DNA from: Hypericum androsaemum
Taxonomy: Eukaryota > Streptophyta > Magnoliopsida > Malpighiales > Hypericaceae
Direction: 5' to 3'
Assembly (NCBI GenBank): GCA_963995505.1
Contig: OZ023181.1
Coordinates: 22,564,366 to 22,628,365 of the forward strand
Length of the DNA: 64,000 nt
Positions within the stretch are counted from its first letter, which is position 1. Each line of letters begins with the position of its first letter. This document shows positions 37,551 to 49,515 of the stretch, one piece after another. The notes under the pieces were generated by a model. It worked only from the letters and a program-made list of their open reading frames with translations, searched no databases and was not told the origin of the DNA. The position numbers and the translations under genes are program-made.

Positions 37551-39821
37551 ATGAGGGGGTTAGTGAAATTAATATCCTCACGAGCTCGCCGGAGGTTTCT
37601 TCTGTCCTTCAACGTGCCCACCCGGCGCCCGGCCGCTCCCCTGTCCTCCTTCGCGGCCTCGACGTCGTCGTTTCGCGGTGGGAGATTGTCCCACCCGTGG
37701 GTCGGTGGGTGGGCCCAGCAGCAGAGGCGGTCCATGTTTATCCAGACGCAGGAGACGCCGAACCCGGCGTCGTTGATGTTCTACCCGGGGAGTCCGGTGA
37801 TGGAGGTCGGGAGCGCCGATTTCCCCAACGCCCGAGCCGCCATGAACTCCCCCTTGGCCAAGGCCGTTTTCGGTGTCGACGGTGAGGGCCTCGCTTTTCC
37901 TTTTCCTTTGTCCTCCGTTTTTGTTTCCTTGGTCGAATTTTCGGGTTGAAATGGAAGGGGAAAGTTCTGATCTTTAACGGGATTTAGGCGCTGTTTGTTT
38001 GGGGTGGAAAACAATTCCCAACAAACAGAAGCCTTAGTTTTGAAGTTTCAGTCTTTGGTGAAATTTGTGCCCAGTTGTTGAGTGTCTGGTGGCTATTATG
38101 AATTGGGGGCAAAACTATCGGGAGGGAAGGGCTTTAGAGTGTAGCAATCTTTATGAGGATTTGATGTATGGCGGAATTTAATGGCGTGCGTGATCCATTC
38201 GTCGGGCTCTCATATGATATGGCGGGGGATGAAGCTGTGCTGTGTTGTTATAGTGGTTGTAACATATGCTGATAAATTGTTGTTGTGGCATTTGGTGGAC
38301 TTGTGTTCGGCTTGTTTGATTGTTTACTTGCTTTTATGTTTGGCGAGTGTGGTTTTTGATTGAGGAGCTTTATCTTTCATTCTCCATTAGGGATCACGAG
38401 GGTTTTCTTTGGATCTGATTTTGTTACGGTGACAAAGTCCGATGAAGCGTCTTGGGATTTACTGAAGCCTGAAATATTTGCTGCAATCATGGATTTCTAT
38501 TCCTCGGGGCAGCCATTGTTTCTGGACTCACAAACTGCTGCAGCAAAAGACACTGCTATTCACGAGGTATGGGGTTGGTTTCCTTTAGTGTTTGTTACTT
38601 GTTACCTAAAAAGTTTACCATCTTTGCGCTTGACCGTAAAAGTTTATGTTAGACTAATTGCAGCTTGGTTTCCTGACTAAACATTTCAGTCGTATGCTGA
38701 ACTCGCCAGTTATTGGCTGTTGACCATTCAAAATGTAGTCCTTTCTACATCATGTGTCATACTTCTTTCTATTTAGCCGGAGGTTCTGCACTTTACAGAA
38801 AGAAGCATCTGAATTGTTGCATCTCATCCATTGTCTATCCAGCATCTCATCCTTGACATGTGAATTGCAATACCCAGATCCTGGAGGGGTGCAATCTCTT
38901 GTTTTAGAATTGGATCATTGAGGAGTCCGATTTTTTCTATCTGAAGGACCTTGATTTTGGTTGTCTATGAAAGCATTATGTAGATGACCAATATCTGTAA
39001 ATGCAGGATGATTCAGAAATAGTTGCAATGATTAAAGAGTTACTAGAGACTCGTATTCGACCTGCCGTTCAGGATGATGGTGGTGATATTGAATACCGGG
39101 GATTTGATACGTATGCTTCTCGTCTCTTCAGTTTTGCCGTAACAACTTTGGCTTTTGTTGACTATTCTTTTCCTTTTAGCTGAGACTTCTCTCTTTATTA
39201 TTTATCTCAAGGGAAACTGGAGTTGTTAAACTGAAAATGCAAGGTGCATGTAGCGGTTGTCCGAGCTCAGCCGTCACACTCAAATCTGGAATCGAAAATA
39301 TGTTGATGCATTATGTACCAGAGGTAAAAATGAGGGCAGCTTCAATTTCGAAAAACTTCTAGCGATGTTTTATTATTGATTCAATTTGGAAATAAGATGC
39401 ATTATATGGAGTCTCGTCTGTAAGTTCCATTCGCTACATCTGTTTCTACTTTCTACTCCATGGTTGATAATCTCCCTTAGCTGGCACGCAGCATAATAGG
39501 TTTCTGAGTAATCAGATCAAAGTATGATCCTGTTCTTAAAAAATATGATTCCAAGATGTGTCCATTGCATAGCAAATAATCTCTCCATGTTAGATTACGT
39601 TTATGAATTCTCTAATTTTCTCTTTTCAAAAGAGAATCCGTGTTCATTTTTGTTTTCTTGTAATATCCTTTTGCTAGCTACTGAGCCAAACTCATTGTAA
39701 TGTTCATGATAGCCTGCACACTGAGTACCATGGCCGTGGGCTGATTATGCAGGTTAAAGCTGTGGAGCAAGAATTCGATGTGGAGGATGAAGAAGCCGTG
39801 ATGGCAGGCCAGACGGAGTAG
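37551..39821 (+). CDS. NFU4: NifU-like protein NFU4/5, mitochondrial Fe-S carrier
   Basis: Five exons: 37551-37881, 38391-38566, 39007-39110, 39212-39323, 39753-39821; 263 residues. The Arg/Ser-rich first 60 residues are a mitochondrial presequence. The Nfu N-terminal domain begins at [19 protein letters not shown] and includes [11 protein letters not shown]. The NifU C-terminal domain holds [12 protein letters not shown] and the cluster-binding CxxC pair (Cys217, Cys220, ACSGCPSS). NFU4/NFU5 pass 4Fe-4S clusters to mitochondrial apoproteins such as lipoyl synthase. Length and architecture match this mitochondrial pair rather than the plastid NFU1-3. Confidence 0.93.
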
Positions 39822-40474
39822 ATCTGAAGTTACACCTATCTTTTCTGTGGAAGCGTCGTCCGCTCAGAGCAGATCACTTCTATATCATGCTGTAGAAAAA
39901 GAAATAATGTTATATGAGTTTAGTTTGTAAGCTTACTTCATATGTAGAGCAAGAGCATGAACATGGTGCGGCGGGAAAAGAGATTACATATGGAAAAGTA
40001 GTTGGTGTAATGTTAGCCATATTATCTTTCTTGGGCACAAATTTGGCTTCCAAGTCGGAGAAGCTTTTTGCATCGTGCAACCTTAATATCATTGTTTCCT
40101 TGACTGCAATTATGCAACGTTCCATAGCTATTTACCGAATAGCAACTGTTGTTAAATCAAGCAAAACCATGTACCTAATAACAATTTACACTCGTAGTTA
40201 CAAGAGACTTGTGATCATATACAATGCCTAAAAGCATAGAGGAAAGATGTATCCAAATCTGCAACTTATCATCGTGTAACCTAACAAACTAAAAATCAAA
40301 TCTTGGAAACTGAGCAAGTAGATTTTCTGCACTTATAAATAAGTGAACCACGCATGTAACTAGCAATATGGTAACTTCGACACGTCCCGTCAAACGATAT
40401 CAATCAGGTCGAGATTTGCATTTACTTTGATTTTGCTACTGTGTCATGACATGAAACAACAATGGGCAACTAGG
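39822..40474. other. convergent spacer NFU4 / PPR
   Basis: Presumed 3' UTRs; no additional feature seen. Confidence 0.5.
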
Positions 40475-42463
40475 CTATTTTTTAACATCTTCAAAGGCAG
40501 AGGTTACTGAGCCACCACTGCTCATTATCCAATCGTCAAGCTCCTTCGCATTAATGCTTGACAACGATTCCAACAACATTTGTATGGTTAAGCAGTCTGC
40601 AGCAAAACCCCTAGTAACCATTTCATCAATAAATTCCATAGCTCTTGAGTAATAATTGTTCCATAGAAACCCTTGGATTAGTACGTTATAAGACGGACCG
40701 TCAACGGAACAACCATCTCTCTCCATTTTCCGAAACCACCGGCAAGCTTCTTCTACCATTCCTTGTTTACAAAGTCCATTAATCATAGTAGTGACCGTTC
40801 TGATGTTGAGAAACAGCTTTTTACTTCCTAATATACTGCAGAATAGCCCTTTGGCAACTCGTGTTGTTCCGCTGTTGCACAGACCATGAAGAAGGACATT
40901 GTAAATCTTGATATCAGAATCGAAACCATTCTCCTTTGTACCTTTAAATAACATCAAGGCCTCCGAAATATGGCGATATTTACAGAGGCCTTGCAAAAGA
41001 ACTATATGAGTGACGAAGTCTGGAGCCGGTCCTGATCTTTTCATCTCTTCAAAAAGTTGCAACCCAGCAGCAACTTTTCCGATACTTAATAATCCACCGA
41101 TGGCCGTGTTATATGTAACAACATCAGGTTTCACGCCGTGAAGACTAATTTCCTTGAATAGTTTCATGGCCTGCTCTATCCTTTTCTCCGTGCAATATCC
41201 TTTGATCAAACTGTTGTAAGTAAAAATATCAGCTGTACAATCGTGCGATGCCATGAGATTTAGCACCTTCAATGCAACGTCTGTTTGACCGACTGAACAA
41301 TATCCATCGATCAGTGAATTAAAACTTACTAAATGAGGAATTACACCATTATGAACCATCATGTCAAAAGCACTTTGAGCCTGCAGAACCTTGCCTTCTT
41401 TGCACAATCCATCGATGATTGTAGTATATGTGATAACATTAGGGAAAATGTGATGTTCTACCATTTCATTCAATATCCACCCAGCCGCCTTCCAGTTCCC
41501 CAAGTCACAGAAGCAGCCGATCAAGGAGTTGTAGGTGTAAGCATTGGCCGAAACCCGTTTACATTTCATTTCCTTGAAAAGCTCAATGGCCTCCGCTGCT
41601 CGCATTGATTTACAAAAGCTATCAATAATAGTGGTATATGCTATCGCGTTAGCCTTACAACCACGCTCCTCCATCCTCCGAAACAACTTGACAGCCTCAT
41701 CAACCATTCCCAATTTACACAGAGCATTCATAATAGTACTATAACTAGCTACGTTTGGTCTGCATCCCCTCTCAACCATTTCATCAAACAACTTAAGAGC
41801 CTCCCCGATACGCCCTTTAGCGCAAAGCCCGTTCATCAGAGTGGTGTAAGCCACCACATTAGGCTCGCAGCACGACTCCCTCATCCTCTCCAACCACCCA
41901 ACCGCCAAGCCAATGTCACCATTCTTACAAAACCCTTTCAAAACCGTGGTATACGTAACCCGATCAGGCCCGTACCCCCTCTTCGTCATTTCATCGAACA
42001 GCTTAACTGCACCATCCACATCACTCTGAATCACAAACCCGTTAACCAGGGAGTTAAAAGTCACCACGCTGGGTTCGTATCCTTTCTTAAGAAACTGACT
42101 CAAGACGGAGAAACCGAACCTGACGCCCCCACGCAAGCGGCAGACGCTATCAAGCAGGATGTTGAAAGTGTAGAAATCGAACGAAACCCCCGAAAGCTGC
42201 AATCTTTTGGAGAGCGAGACCACTATGGACGGGTGCTTGAGCTTCGCGACGGCGGAGAGGAGGTGGTTGAATTGGAGAGTCGATGGGAGGGGTTGGGTGC
42301 TCGCCAATTGGTCGAACCGGTCCAACGCCTCTTGGAGATTGGCGAACTCGCAGGAAGTTCCGGTTCGAGAAGATACGGCGCGGCTTGATCGGAGGCTTAT
42401 GAAGGTGGGGTTTCGTCGGAGGGAGGAGAAGCGGGAGATTGTCGCCATTTCTAAAGGCGGCAA
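40475..42463 (-). CDS. P-class pentatricopeptide repeat protein, intronless
   Basis: A single exon of 662 residues. From residue 62 there are 16 consecutive 35-36-residue PPR motifs (for example VVTFNSLVNGFVIQSDVDGA and IFTYNSLIKGYCTEKRIEQA) plus a degenerate 17th; there is no E, DYW or SMR domain. The N terminus is Ser/Arg-rich and suits an organellar presequence; MATISRFSSLRR at 42448 is an alternative start. P-class PPR proteins bind one RNA base per motif and stabilise, process or translate organellar RNAs. The motif layout resembles the Rf-like/long P clade, but it stands alone here, not in a cluster. The 5th/last-residue code is readable (see findings). Confidence 0.93.
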   Translation of the reverse strand: MPPLEMATISRFSSLRRNPTFISLRSSRAVSSRTGTSCEFANLQEALDRFDQLASTQPLPSTLQFNHLLSAVAKLKHPSIVVSLSKRLQLSGVSFDFYTFNILLDSVCRLRGGVRFGFSVLSQFLKKGYEPSVVTFNSLVNGFVIQSDVDGAVKLFDEMTKRGYGPDRVTYTTVLKGFCKNGDIGLAVGWLERMRESCCEPNVVAYTTLMNGLCAKGRIGEALKLFDEMVERGCRPNVASYSTIMNALCKLGMVDEAVKLFRRMEERGCKANAIAYTTIIDSFCKSMRAAEAIELFKEMKCKRVSANAYTYNSLIGCFCDLGNWKAAGWILNEMVEHHIFPNVITYTTIIDGLCKEGKVLQAQSAFDMMVHNGVIPHLVSFNSLIDGYCSVGQTDVALKVLNLMASHDCTADIFTYNSLIKGYCTEKRIEQAMKLFKEISLHGVKPDVVTYNTAIGGLLSIGKVAAGLQLFEEMKRSGPAPDFVTHIVLLQGLCKYRHISEALMLFKGTKENGFDSDIKIYNVLLHGLCNSGTTRVAKGLFCSILGSKKLFLNIRTVTTMINGLCKQGMVEEACRWFRKMERDGCSVDGPSYNVLIQGFLWNNYYSRAMEFIDEMVTRGFAADCLTIQMLLESLSSINAKELDDWIMSSGGSVTSAFEDVKK

Positions 42464-43364
42464 CTTTTTCTTTAGTTTGGTTTCCAGAAGAAGAACAGGG
42501 GAATCTACTGGTGGCTAATTTCAGATTGGTAGCACGGGATTTCGTTATTATCAAATTAGGACGTTTAGTTCAGAAAATATTCGGAAGAATATCTCATTGT
42601 ACTCTAGAAGCTCGTAGGGCTGGTCCTGAGAGACGAATGGTTAAATCAACATTTCTATTTTTTCTTCATTCTTTGATTTCAAAGCTTCAAGGCTCTTTCT
42701 TTTAATGTCAATAAAGATATCGTCCTTCGTATTAGTTACTGATCTCGGTTTATTGAGTCCTTTCTTTCGTGATGAACTGTTAGAATCAGTGAATTCTCTG
42801 AGAAAAAAAAGGGATCCGAATGACCCGCCAAAAATTTCTTAGAATGCCCATTATGTGGCGGCAATTCTACCAAGAAGGTAATGGGTTATTCTTACAGTAC
42901 GTTCTTAGGAGGTGCCAAGAAGGAATTGGAATGTAATAATATCAATTCATACAGATCAGATTAATTCGAATTCTAGCCGGATAAAATTTTATACGTAACC
43001 TATGTGCGTATAACTTTCATTGCCAACTAAGGCATAAAAACTCCGTTCTTGCATTCCTATCGTCTGTGAGACGTTGCTAGAATTTCTTGGATAGATAAGT
43101 TAATGATAGCTAATTTATTCGTTTCCTATAATTAGCCTTCTCGATAAGTAACAACACATCATAACTAAGATAAGTAAAAATTGTACAAAGACAATTGTCA
43201 TTACTAAAATTAATCTCAATGGTACTAATTTGGAGAGACAGAAAAACTAAAAACTATGTCAATTCTGTTTCCAAGTGTATATATAAATAACCATTTCCAT
43301 CAGAAGAAACTCCCACACAATCAACGCCAACAATCTCTTCAACCAAATTCTTGAACTTGGAACA
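42464..43364. other. divergent intergenic region PPR / GDSL
   Basis: No supported gene. It holds the GDSL TATA box listed separately. Confidence 0.5.
43278..43289 (+). promoter_or_regulatory. TATA box of the GDSL gene
   Basis: TATATATAAATA lies 76 bases before the GDSL start codon, a normal plant distance to a short 5' UTR. Confidence 0.65.
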
Positions 43365-46006
43365 ATGGCGGAGCACAAAGGATCTCTCTCCTTGTTACTA
43401 TTTCTTTGCATGATTTTATTTTCCATAGGTCCAATCAGCTCAAGTGATGAGCAAGGTGGCGGTAAGAAAAGGTTATTTTTGTTTGGAGATTCATACCTTG
43501 ACACCGGAAATGGACGAACCGGGACAGGAGGTTGGAATAAACCTTATGGTACAACTTTTCCGGGCCAACCTACGGGACGATTCTCTGATGGACGTTGTTT
43601 AACAGATTATTTATGTAAGTACAATCAGTTTCTCTCCTAACCTATTTAATACAACTTTTATGGCCTTTTTTCACGTCAGGATTATTTTGCTCTCCGTGTA
43701 CTTGATGTTGTATTGTTTTTATAAGATACTTATTGGAGTGTAAACTGTAAGTAATTGTACAATATAAATTATACCAAAGTAGTTTCAGTTTTTCGAACTA
43801 AAGTATAAAATTTTAGCAATGATTTATTTTGTCAAAACAATTTCTACTTCCAATTATTTTTAATACATAGAATAATTTGCCAAATTGAGCATGCCATTAG
43901 TATGGCTACATCGTTGTAGAAGTAATATATTATGTATTTAGACATACCAATACTTAAATTATGATATCTATCATGAACCTTTTTTTTTCGATGCAGCATC
44001 ATTTCTAGGTATAGAATCCCCAATACCTTACAGCCAGAGAGACACCGTAGACAAAACAAAACTACAAAGCGGCATGAACTTTGCCCTTGGAGGATCTGGT
44101 GTATTTTACGTATCATGGATGCAGGAAATTAATTTATTGGTCCAAATTAACGAGCTGAAACAGCTTATCGACCAAAATATCTATACTCCAACCGACCTTG
44201 AGTCCTCTGTTGCCTTCGTACATACTTCGGGCAACGATTATTCAGATTATGGTCAAAACCACACCCTGAAGGTTGGTACATGCAGTTTCCATATAATTAT
44301 ATCTTGCAAATAACCCCCACCACCATACTTGACATAGTTGGCTATAAGATTAGGAGCACAACATGCATTATTTTCAAAACTTCAAAGAGCGATGCATCAT
44401 ACTTTTATAAACTAAAATAAACTTCAATAAAATTTGTGTTTCTTTAAAGTTTGATTGGTTAGGGATTTGTTTTGTTTGTTTTAGGAAACGATAATAAAAA
44501 TTTACGAGTATGGACTTATAACAAAAAGTTTCACGCTAATTAAAGCAAATAGGATCTAGATACACATGAACTCTTCTAATAGGTAAATATTATACCATAA
44601 TCACATATGCCAGAGTTTGAATCATGAACCATCCTGAATTTCTACACTCCTTATACCATAAGGCTACATCTCATTTGGCTCCAATAGTCCAAATTAAAAC
44701 CACCTTTGAGATTTTTGAAGATCTATTGCTAGCATTAGTTTCTCTTTGAAAAAATATATAGCCTATTCTTTCAAGTATTTTTATGACAATATACAGATTA
44801 TTGATCTTTCAATTAAACGGATAAAGTGAACATTGTAAAGTACACCAAAAAACTACCACTTAGTAAAATTCTAACAATTGAATATACAAGATCATACTTG
44901 TGAACATATCATCTTAATTTTCTTAGTCGTAATGCTTAATTGTCTTTTTCATGAAATGATAGGAACTTGTAAGTTACATGCCAACTGTTGTTAATCAACT
45001 ATCTGTGGACTTGCAAAATCTGCACGATTTGGGTGTACCAAAAGTTTTGGTGTCCATGATGCCCCCGGCTGGATGCTCCCCTCAGCATGCTAGTAAATCT
45101 TCTAATTACCCACAAAATTGCAACCAAACTATCAATTCTGTTATCCAAGTACATAATCAGTTGTTAAAGGAAGCTGTGGAGAAGCTAAATAATGGCAGCC
45201 AGAAACAAGCTTTCGTGCTCATTGATATGTATAATGCCTTCTTATCAGCCATGGACCAACATGCTAAAACTATAGGTAATCATTTTTTCTCTAATATTAT
45301 GCATATTATATCATTTGACTGTTTTCTTCTTCTTCCTGAAAACATGGGAAGCTTTAATAATTCGATAACATTATATTTATAAAATACATTTTTGTAAAGG
45401 TAAATTATTTTACACTTAATTACATCCTACCTGTTGAAGCATAAAATACTACCATGTATTAAACCCTTGACCATGTCAATCCATGTTATGTTTGTGTCAT
45501 TAGGACAAATGTCATTCGACATTCAAAAAATTAAGTTTTAATTGTCCTCACTTTAAATAAAAATTAAGAAAGATATCATCTTATAGCAAACTCGTGGTAT
45601 ACATTTGTTTTGTGAGTCATTCTTTTCGAAGCTAATTATTACACCTGCAAAAAATTAAATTATGAATTTTCGTCAATTTATACACACCATGTGCTATTCG
45701 GAAATAAGGGTTGTGAATACGCAAAAAATGCTAAGCGTATGTGATTCTTCCATGCCCTTCTTGATACTAGAAAAATGAGCTCTTATAATTATTGCAGAAA
45801 ATTTGGATTACAAGAATCCAGCAATTGAGTGTTGCAAAGGAGCAAATGCATGGTCCTGTGGGGGCCTAGACGCTGCAGGAAATCCAGCATATACAGTGTG
45901 CGACCATCCTGAGCTGTCATTTTTCTGGGACATGGCTCATCCCTCACAACATGGGGCGAGCTATGTGTACTCGGCTCTTGAAGATTCCCTTAAGCAATTC
46001 TTCTAA
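43365..46006 (+). CDS. GDSL esterase/lipase (At5g03610-like)
   Basis: Four exons: 43365-43614, 43997-44271, 44963-45275, 45798-46006; 348 residues. An N-terminal secretory signal (residues about 7-26) is followed by the SGNH-hydrolase blocks: block I FGDSYLDTGN (nucleophile Ser43), block II NFALGGSG, block III SGNDYSDY, and block V DMAHPSQHG with the Asp/His pair. All catalytic residues are present, so an active secreted esterase is expected; the substrate (cutin, acyl glycerol or polysaccharide ester) is not readable. The first exon ends within a Ser codon and joins cleanly to the second. Confidence 0.92.
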
Positions 46007-46870
46007 GATGTAATTCATCTAATTGATTGGCATAATAATCCTTTGTTAATAGTCTTCAAGACCAAACCTTGGAGGATAAGAGACAATGCCAATTGTAAAG
46101 CTTTTTATGATGACAATTATGTATTGTTCGACTATCGAGAGTTAAGATTGACTCTATTACATATTCCTCGAAAATTCAAATTTTACTTGAAAATTTCAAT
46201 AAAGTTATATATTATCCCTTTACATGTCCATGAAGTCCAAGAAGTGTTATCCACACAAGTTAGAAAGTTTGGACAGATGAATTGGCACCAACCAACCAAA
46301 GGCCATTGTACTACTACTTGGTTAATGGAAGCACCTTTCTTGTACTTGCATGCAGTACGAGATTGTTGTACTCCCAATTGTGCATCCGTAATTAACACGA
46401 CGGTTTATTCTCCAATTTAAATTATTCAAACTCGTAAATACCGTAACAATATGGTCATGAGATTCGAAAACAAAAGCGTTGCACCTGTCCGTCCCATGTA
46501 GCCTTTAGTCTTTACCGGTTCGTGCCTAATTAATGTTAATGCAACTCCTACGTTGGACCCGAACGTTGTTTTTTCCTAAATAGAAGATTCTTCAAATTGA
46601 GCTTTTTTATTTAATAAAAGTAAGTTGACTTCCTTACACGTTACGTTAAGACAGACGTGGGAAGAACCGGGATGGTGGGCCCATATTCCCTATCCGCCCC
46701 CACCGACTCGAACCCAATATTACCTCTGTGTTTCTGGAAATAAATTATTAATTAAAAAACCCCGAAAGTTGGAGAAAACGTCTATAAATACTCGCGATCT
46801 CCACCACATAAGGAGAATTTATAGAGAAAAAAAACTTCCCTACAGAAATTAAACCAGTTTAATTGCAGAT
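46007..46870. other. intergenic, copper chaperone promoter
   Basis: An open frame at 46043-46420 shows no recognisable domain and was not called. The right end carries the TATA box of the next gene. Confidence 0.5.
46783..46790 (+). promoter_or_regulatory. TATA box of the ATX1-like gene
   Basis: TATAAATA lies 81 bases before the presumed start codon, followed by a short CACCACA-type leader. Confidence 0.65.
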
Positions 46871-48130
46871 ATGTCTCAGGTATACCCTCTAGAAACCCTT
46901 TTCAATGTGTTGCCTAATTTCTCGTTTTTTATAATGAATTTTTGTGATTAGGGCCGTGGTGGTAGGTTTTTGGAGGAATTGATTTGTGGGTTTTTCTGGG
47001 ATTTGTGGGATCTTGAAGAAGTTTTGGTCTTTTTTCTGTGTTTTGTGTAAAGTTGTTTGCTTTTAACGGGGGGGAGGGTCAACGATTGAAAATGGAGAGT
47101 TTTGGGTTAGTTTGGATTGGGAAGTGATCTTTTTTTTTAATAATCCGTGACGCCTAGCATTAATCGTACTATTTATGGATAACGACTAATCTATCGTCCG
47201 GGATGCCCCTTTACCTGGGCGGCTCCCAGTGTATCTGATGTATTCACAAGGTTCGAACTTGTTATTTTGTTGGAGGTTTAGTTTCTGTGAGTCTGCTTTG
47301 TGTGATCTTGTTGATCTGGTTATTTGTGTTTAGGAGTTAATGATATGGAATTAAAAGGCGGGATTGTTTCGTGTATCGAATGTCACGGTGTTAGATGTTG
47401 TTTATTGCTGGCTCTGGGGTGATGGTTCCATTGTGTGTGTGTTGCAGACTGTGGTTCTCAAGGTTGGCATGTCCTGCGAAGGCTGCGTGGGAGCTGTGAA
47501 AAGGGTTTTGGGGAAAATGGAAGGTGACTAACTGCTCTCTGTTTATCTCGAGTATCTCGTCTTTTCGTCGCCTGGGTCAAATTGTTATTCTTCTGATGAT
47601 CTGGATGTGGATGCTTGTTGTCATTCGCTATGCTGATGCAGATGAGGAATACTTGATTTAAGGCTGTGCTATATATAGTTCATTGTGATATACACATAAT
47701 TTGAAGGGCTTTTCATTAATAATTCAAAATGAGAAGGGGGGTTTGGATCAATCACTGTTTACCCTGGATGTGTTCAACAAACATGTTTCCTTTTTGTCCG
47801 TAACGAAGCACGGCTGAGCAGAGGGTTCAATATGATGATTGCATTGGTCGTTGCTAGTTTTCAGATTTGACTTTAAACGGCTTAATTCTTTTGCCTATCA
47901 TATCCACTCTGCGTGCTTCCAGTCAATCTAGTTCCTTCTTGTTTCCAGGTGTCGAAACGTATGACATCGAGTTGAAGGAGCAGAAAGTGACCGTGAAAGG
48001 CAACGTTCAACCCGATGCTGTCCTCCTGGCGGTCTCAAAGACCGGGAAGAAGACCGCCTTCTGGGAAGAAGCAGCAGCGGCACCAGCCAAACCAGAATCC
48101 AAGCCTGCCGAAACAGTTGCTGCTGCTTGA
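46871..48130 (+). CDS. ATX1: ATX1/CCH-type copper chaperone
   Basis: Three exons: 46871-46879, 47448-47523, 47949-48130; 88 residues. A heavy-metal-associated domain covers residues about 4-68 with the Cu(I)-binding MxCxxC motif MSCEGC (Cys13, Cys16) and Lys-rich [20 protein letters not shown]. The ATX1 family hands cytosolic copper to P-type ATPases (HMA5/HMA7 in Arabidopsis). The tail of about 20 Ala/Pro/Lys residues is shorter than the plant CCH extension and longer than plain ATX1. The first coding exon is only nine bases (MSQ), so the start depends on the splice model; it follows a TATA box at the right spacing. Confidence 0.88.
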
Positions 48131-49515
48131 TGATCTCCCATTCATCACGGACGCCGTTTACGAATATTGTGTAAACCCTTGTATGATCTCGATGCACCAA
48201 GCTATTTCTACTGCAGCTACTTCATGCTTTTAAGCTGTGTGATGTTACCCTGTGATGTTTGAATAAGATTGTCTAAAGTACTCATTAGAGCTTAATCTAA
48301 GTTTTCTTCAAGTAATTTAACACAAGATATAGAAGTGCCCATTTGCAACAATTTGACTAAGTTTTCTCCAAGTGAAAGTCCTTATGATCGATGCATATAC
48401 TGGATTCTGGAAGATGGATATCCATCTCCATGGTGATCTCCCCTTGTTCACGGGTGAGCAATTCTCCTATCCAACTGCAAATCACAAAAAAGTAGGAGAA
48501 AGAGAGTTATGACATGGTTACTTATTATTTTTTGTTTATAACACAACACCTGCTATATAGACAATTATTAGGCCGACTATGGGCAGGTTCCAGTCGGGAT
48601 TTTTTTTTGGTAGAACAACTCTTTTACTAATATTTTTTTATAAGTAAAAGTATATTACTCCTCAAATAGATCCCACAGAAGTTTACAGTCAGAATTACAA
48701 CCTAATGGAATCAGATAGAACCTATCAAAGTAGAACCTACAAGATAAATACTATTTAATTCGCAAGAATACGTGGAACCAAGCCAAAGAACCACAAAGGA
48801 ATGCCAAAAACCAACCAACACCTAACAAAAAGTCAAGGAAGATCGAAAGACCAAGAATGAGAATGTCCAAAGGCCGCCTCCTTAATTGAGCGGATGATAA
48901 AAGAAGAGTCCTCCCCCCGAGAAAATTCTGCAACGATAGCAAGATGCCACACTTCGGCTAAAAGTGCTTCGTGAATAGCATTCTCATTCGAATCCATACT
49001 CGCCAAAAGCGAAGGGAGGTAGAGCTCCAACTCTGGCTTCGAAGCTGGTTTTACCTTTAATTTTGGAATCGAAGCTTTCAAAAGGGCAGCAGCTTTACTG
49101 GTCAGCTTCCTAACCCGGCTGCTAAAACAGATCGGAGTCATCTGTACAAAGTGACTCACTTTAACCTTTTTTTACTAGTTGATCTAGGTGTTCTTTGTTA
49201 TATGGTTAAATGTATACTTCTGTTAGCTTTGCTAGAAATATATTTCGGATTTAGAACGATCATAGAAATTGTTTCGGAACTCATTTCTTGGGGAAAAAAT
49301 AGAACTTCTATAAGAAAAATGAATTCATTTTTGGAAAAGTATTTTTCCAGCCTAAAGAATGAGTTTTTTTTTTTAATAAATGAGGGGACAAAAGGGTTCT
49401 ATAATCTTTATTAATTATCAAGCGGGTAATAAACTAAGAATACACCAGAATAAATTAATCTTTTTATATCATCCAAATACGTATCCAAATAGGACAACAA
49501 ACGACTATCAGGCGA
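48131..49515. other. gene-poor stretch with probable LINE debris
   Basis: A minus-strand frame at 48833-49159 (108 residues) has no clear domain; its end (IIRSIKEAAFGHSHSWSF) faintly recalls the end of a LINE RNase H domain. At 49367-49430 a T-run with GAGGGGACAAAA and ATAATCTTTATTAATTATCA repeats the tail motif seen near 32783. Otherwise nothing recognised. Confidence 0.35.

Noticed and set aside
42150..42554. 134-residue minus-strand frame overlapping the PPR start
   Set aside because: Out-of-frame shadow of the PPR N-terminal coding region.
46043..46420. 125-residue plus-strand frame after the GDSL gene
   Set aside because: No domain, no splice partner, composition like AT-rich intergenic DNA.
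47131..47270. Possible second SINE in ATX1 intron 1 (T-run plus GGTTCGAAC B-box-like motif)
   Set aside because: No A-box at proper spacing and no convincing target duplication; left as unresolved.
48833..49159. 108-residue minus-strand frame as a gene
   Set aside because: Only a faint resemblance to the end of a LINE RNase H domain; no start context or neighbouring exons.
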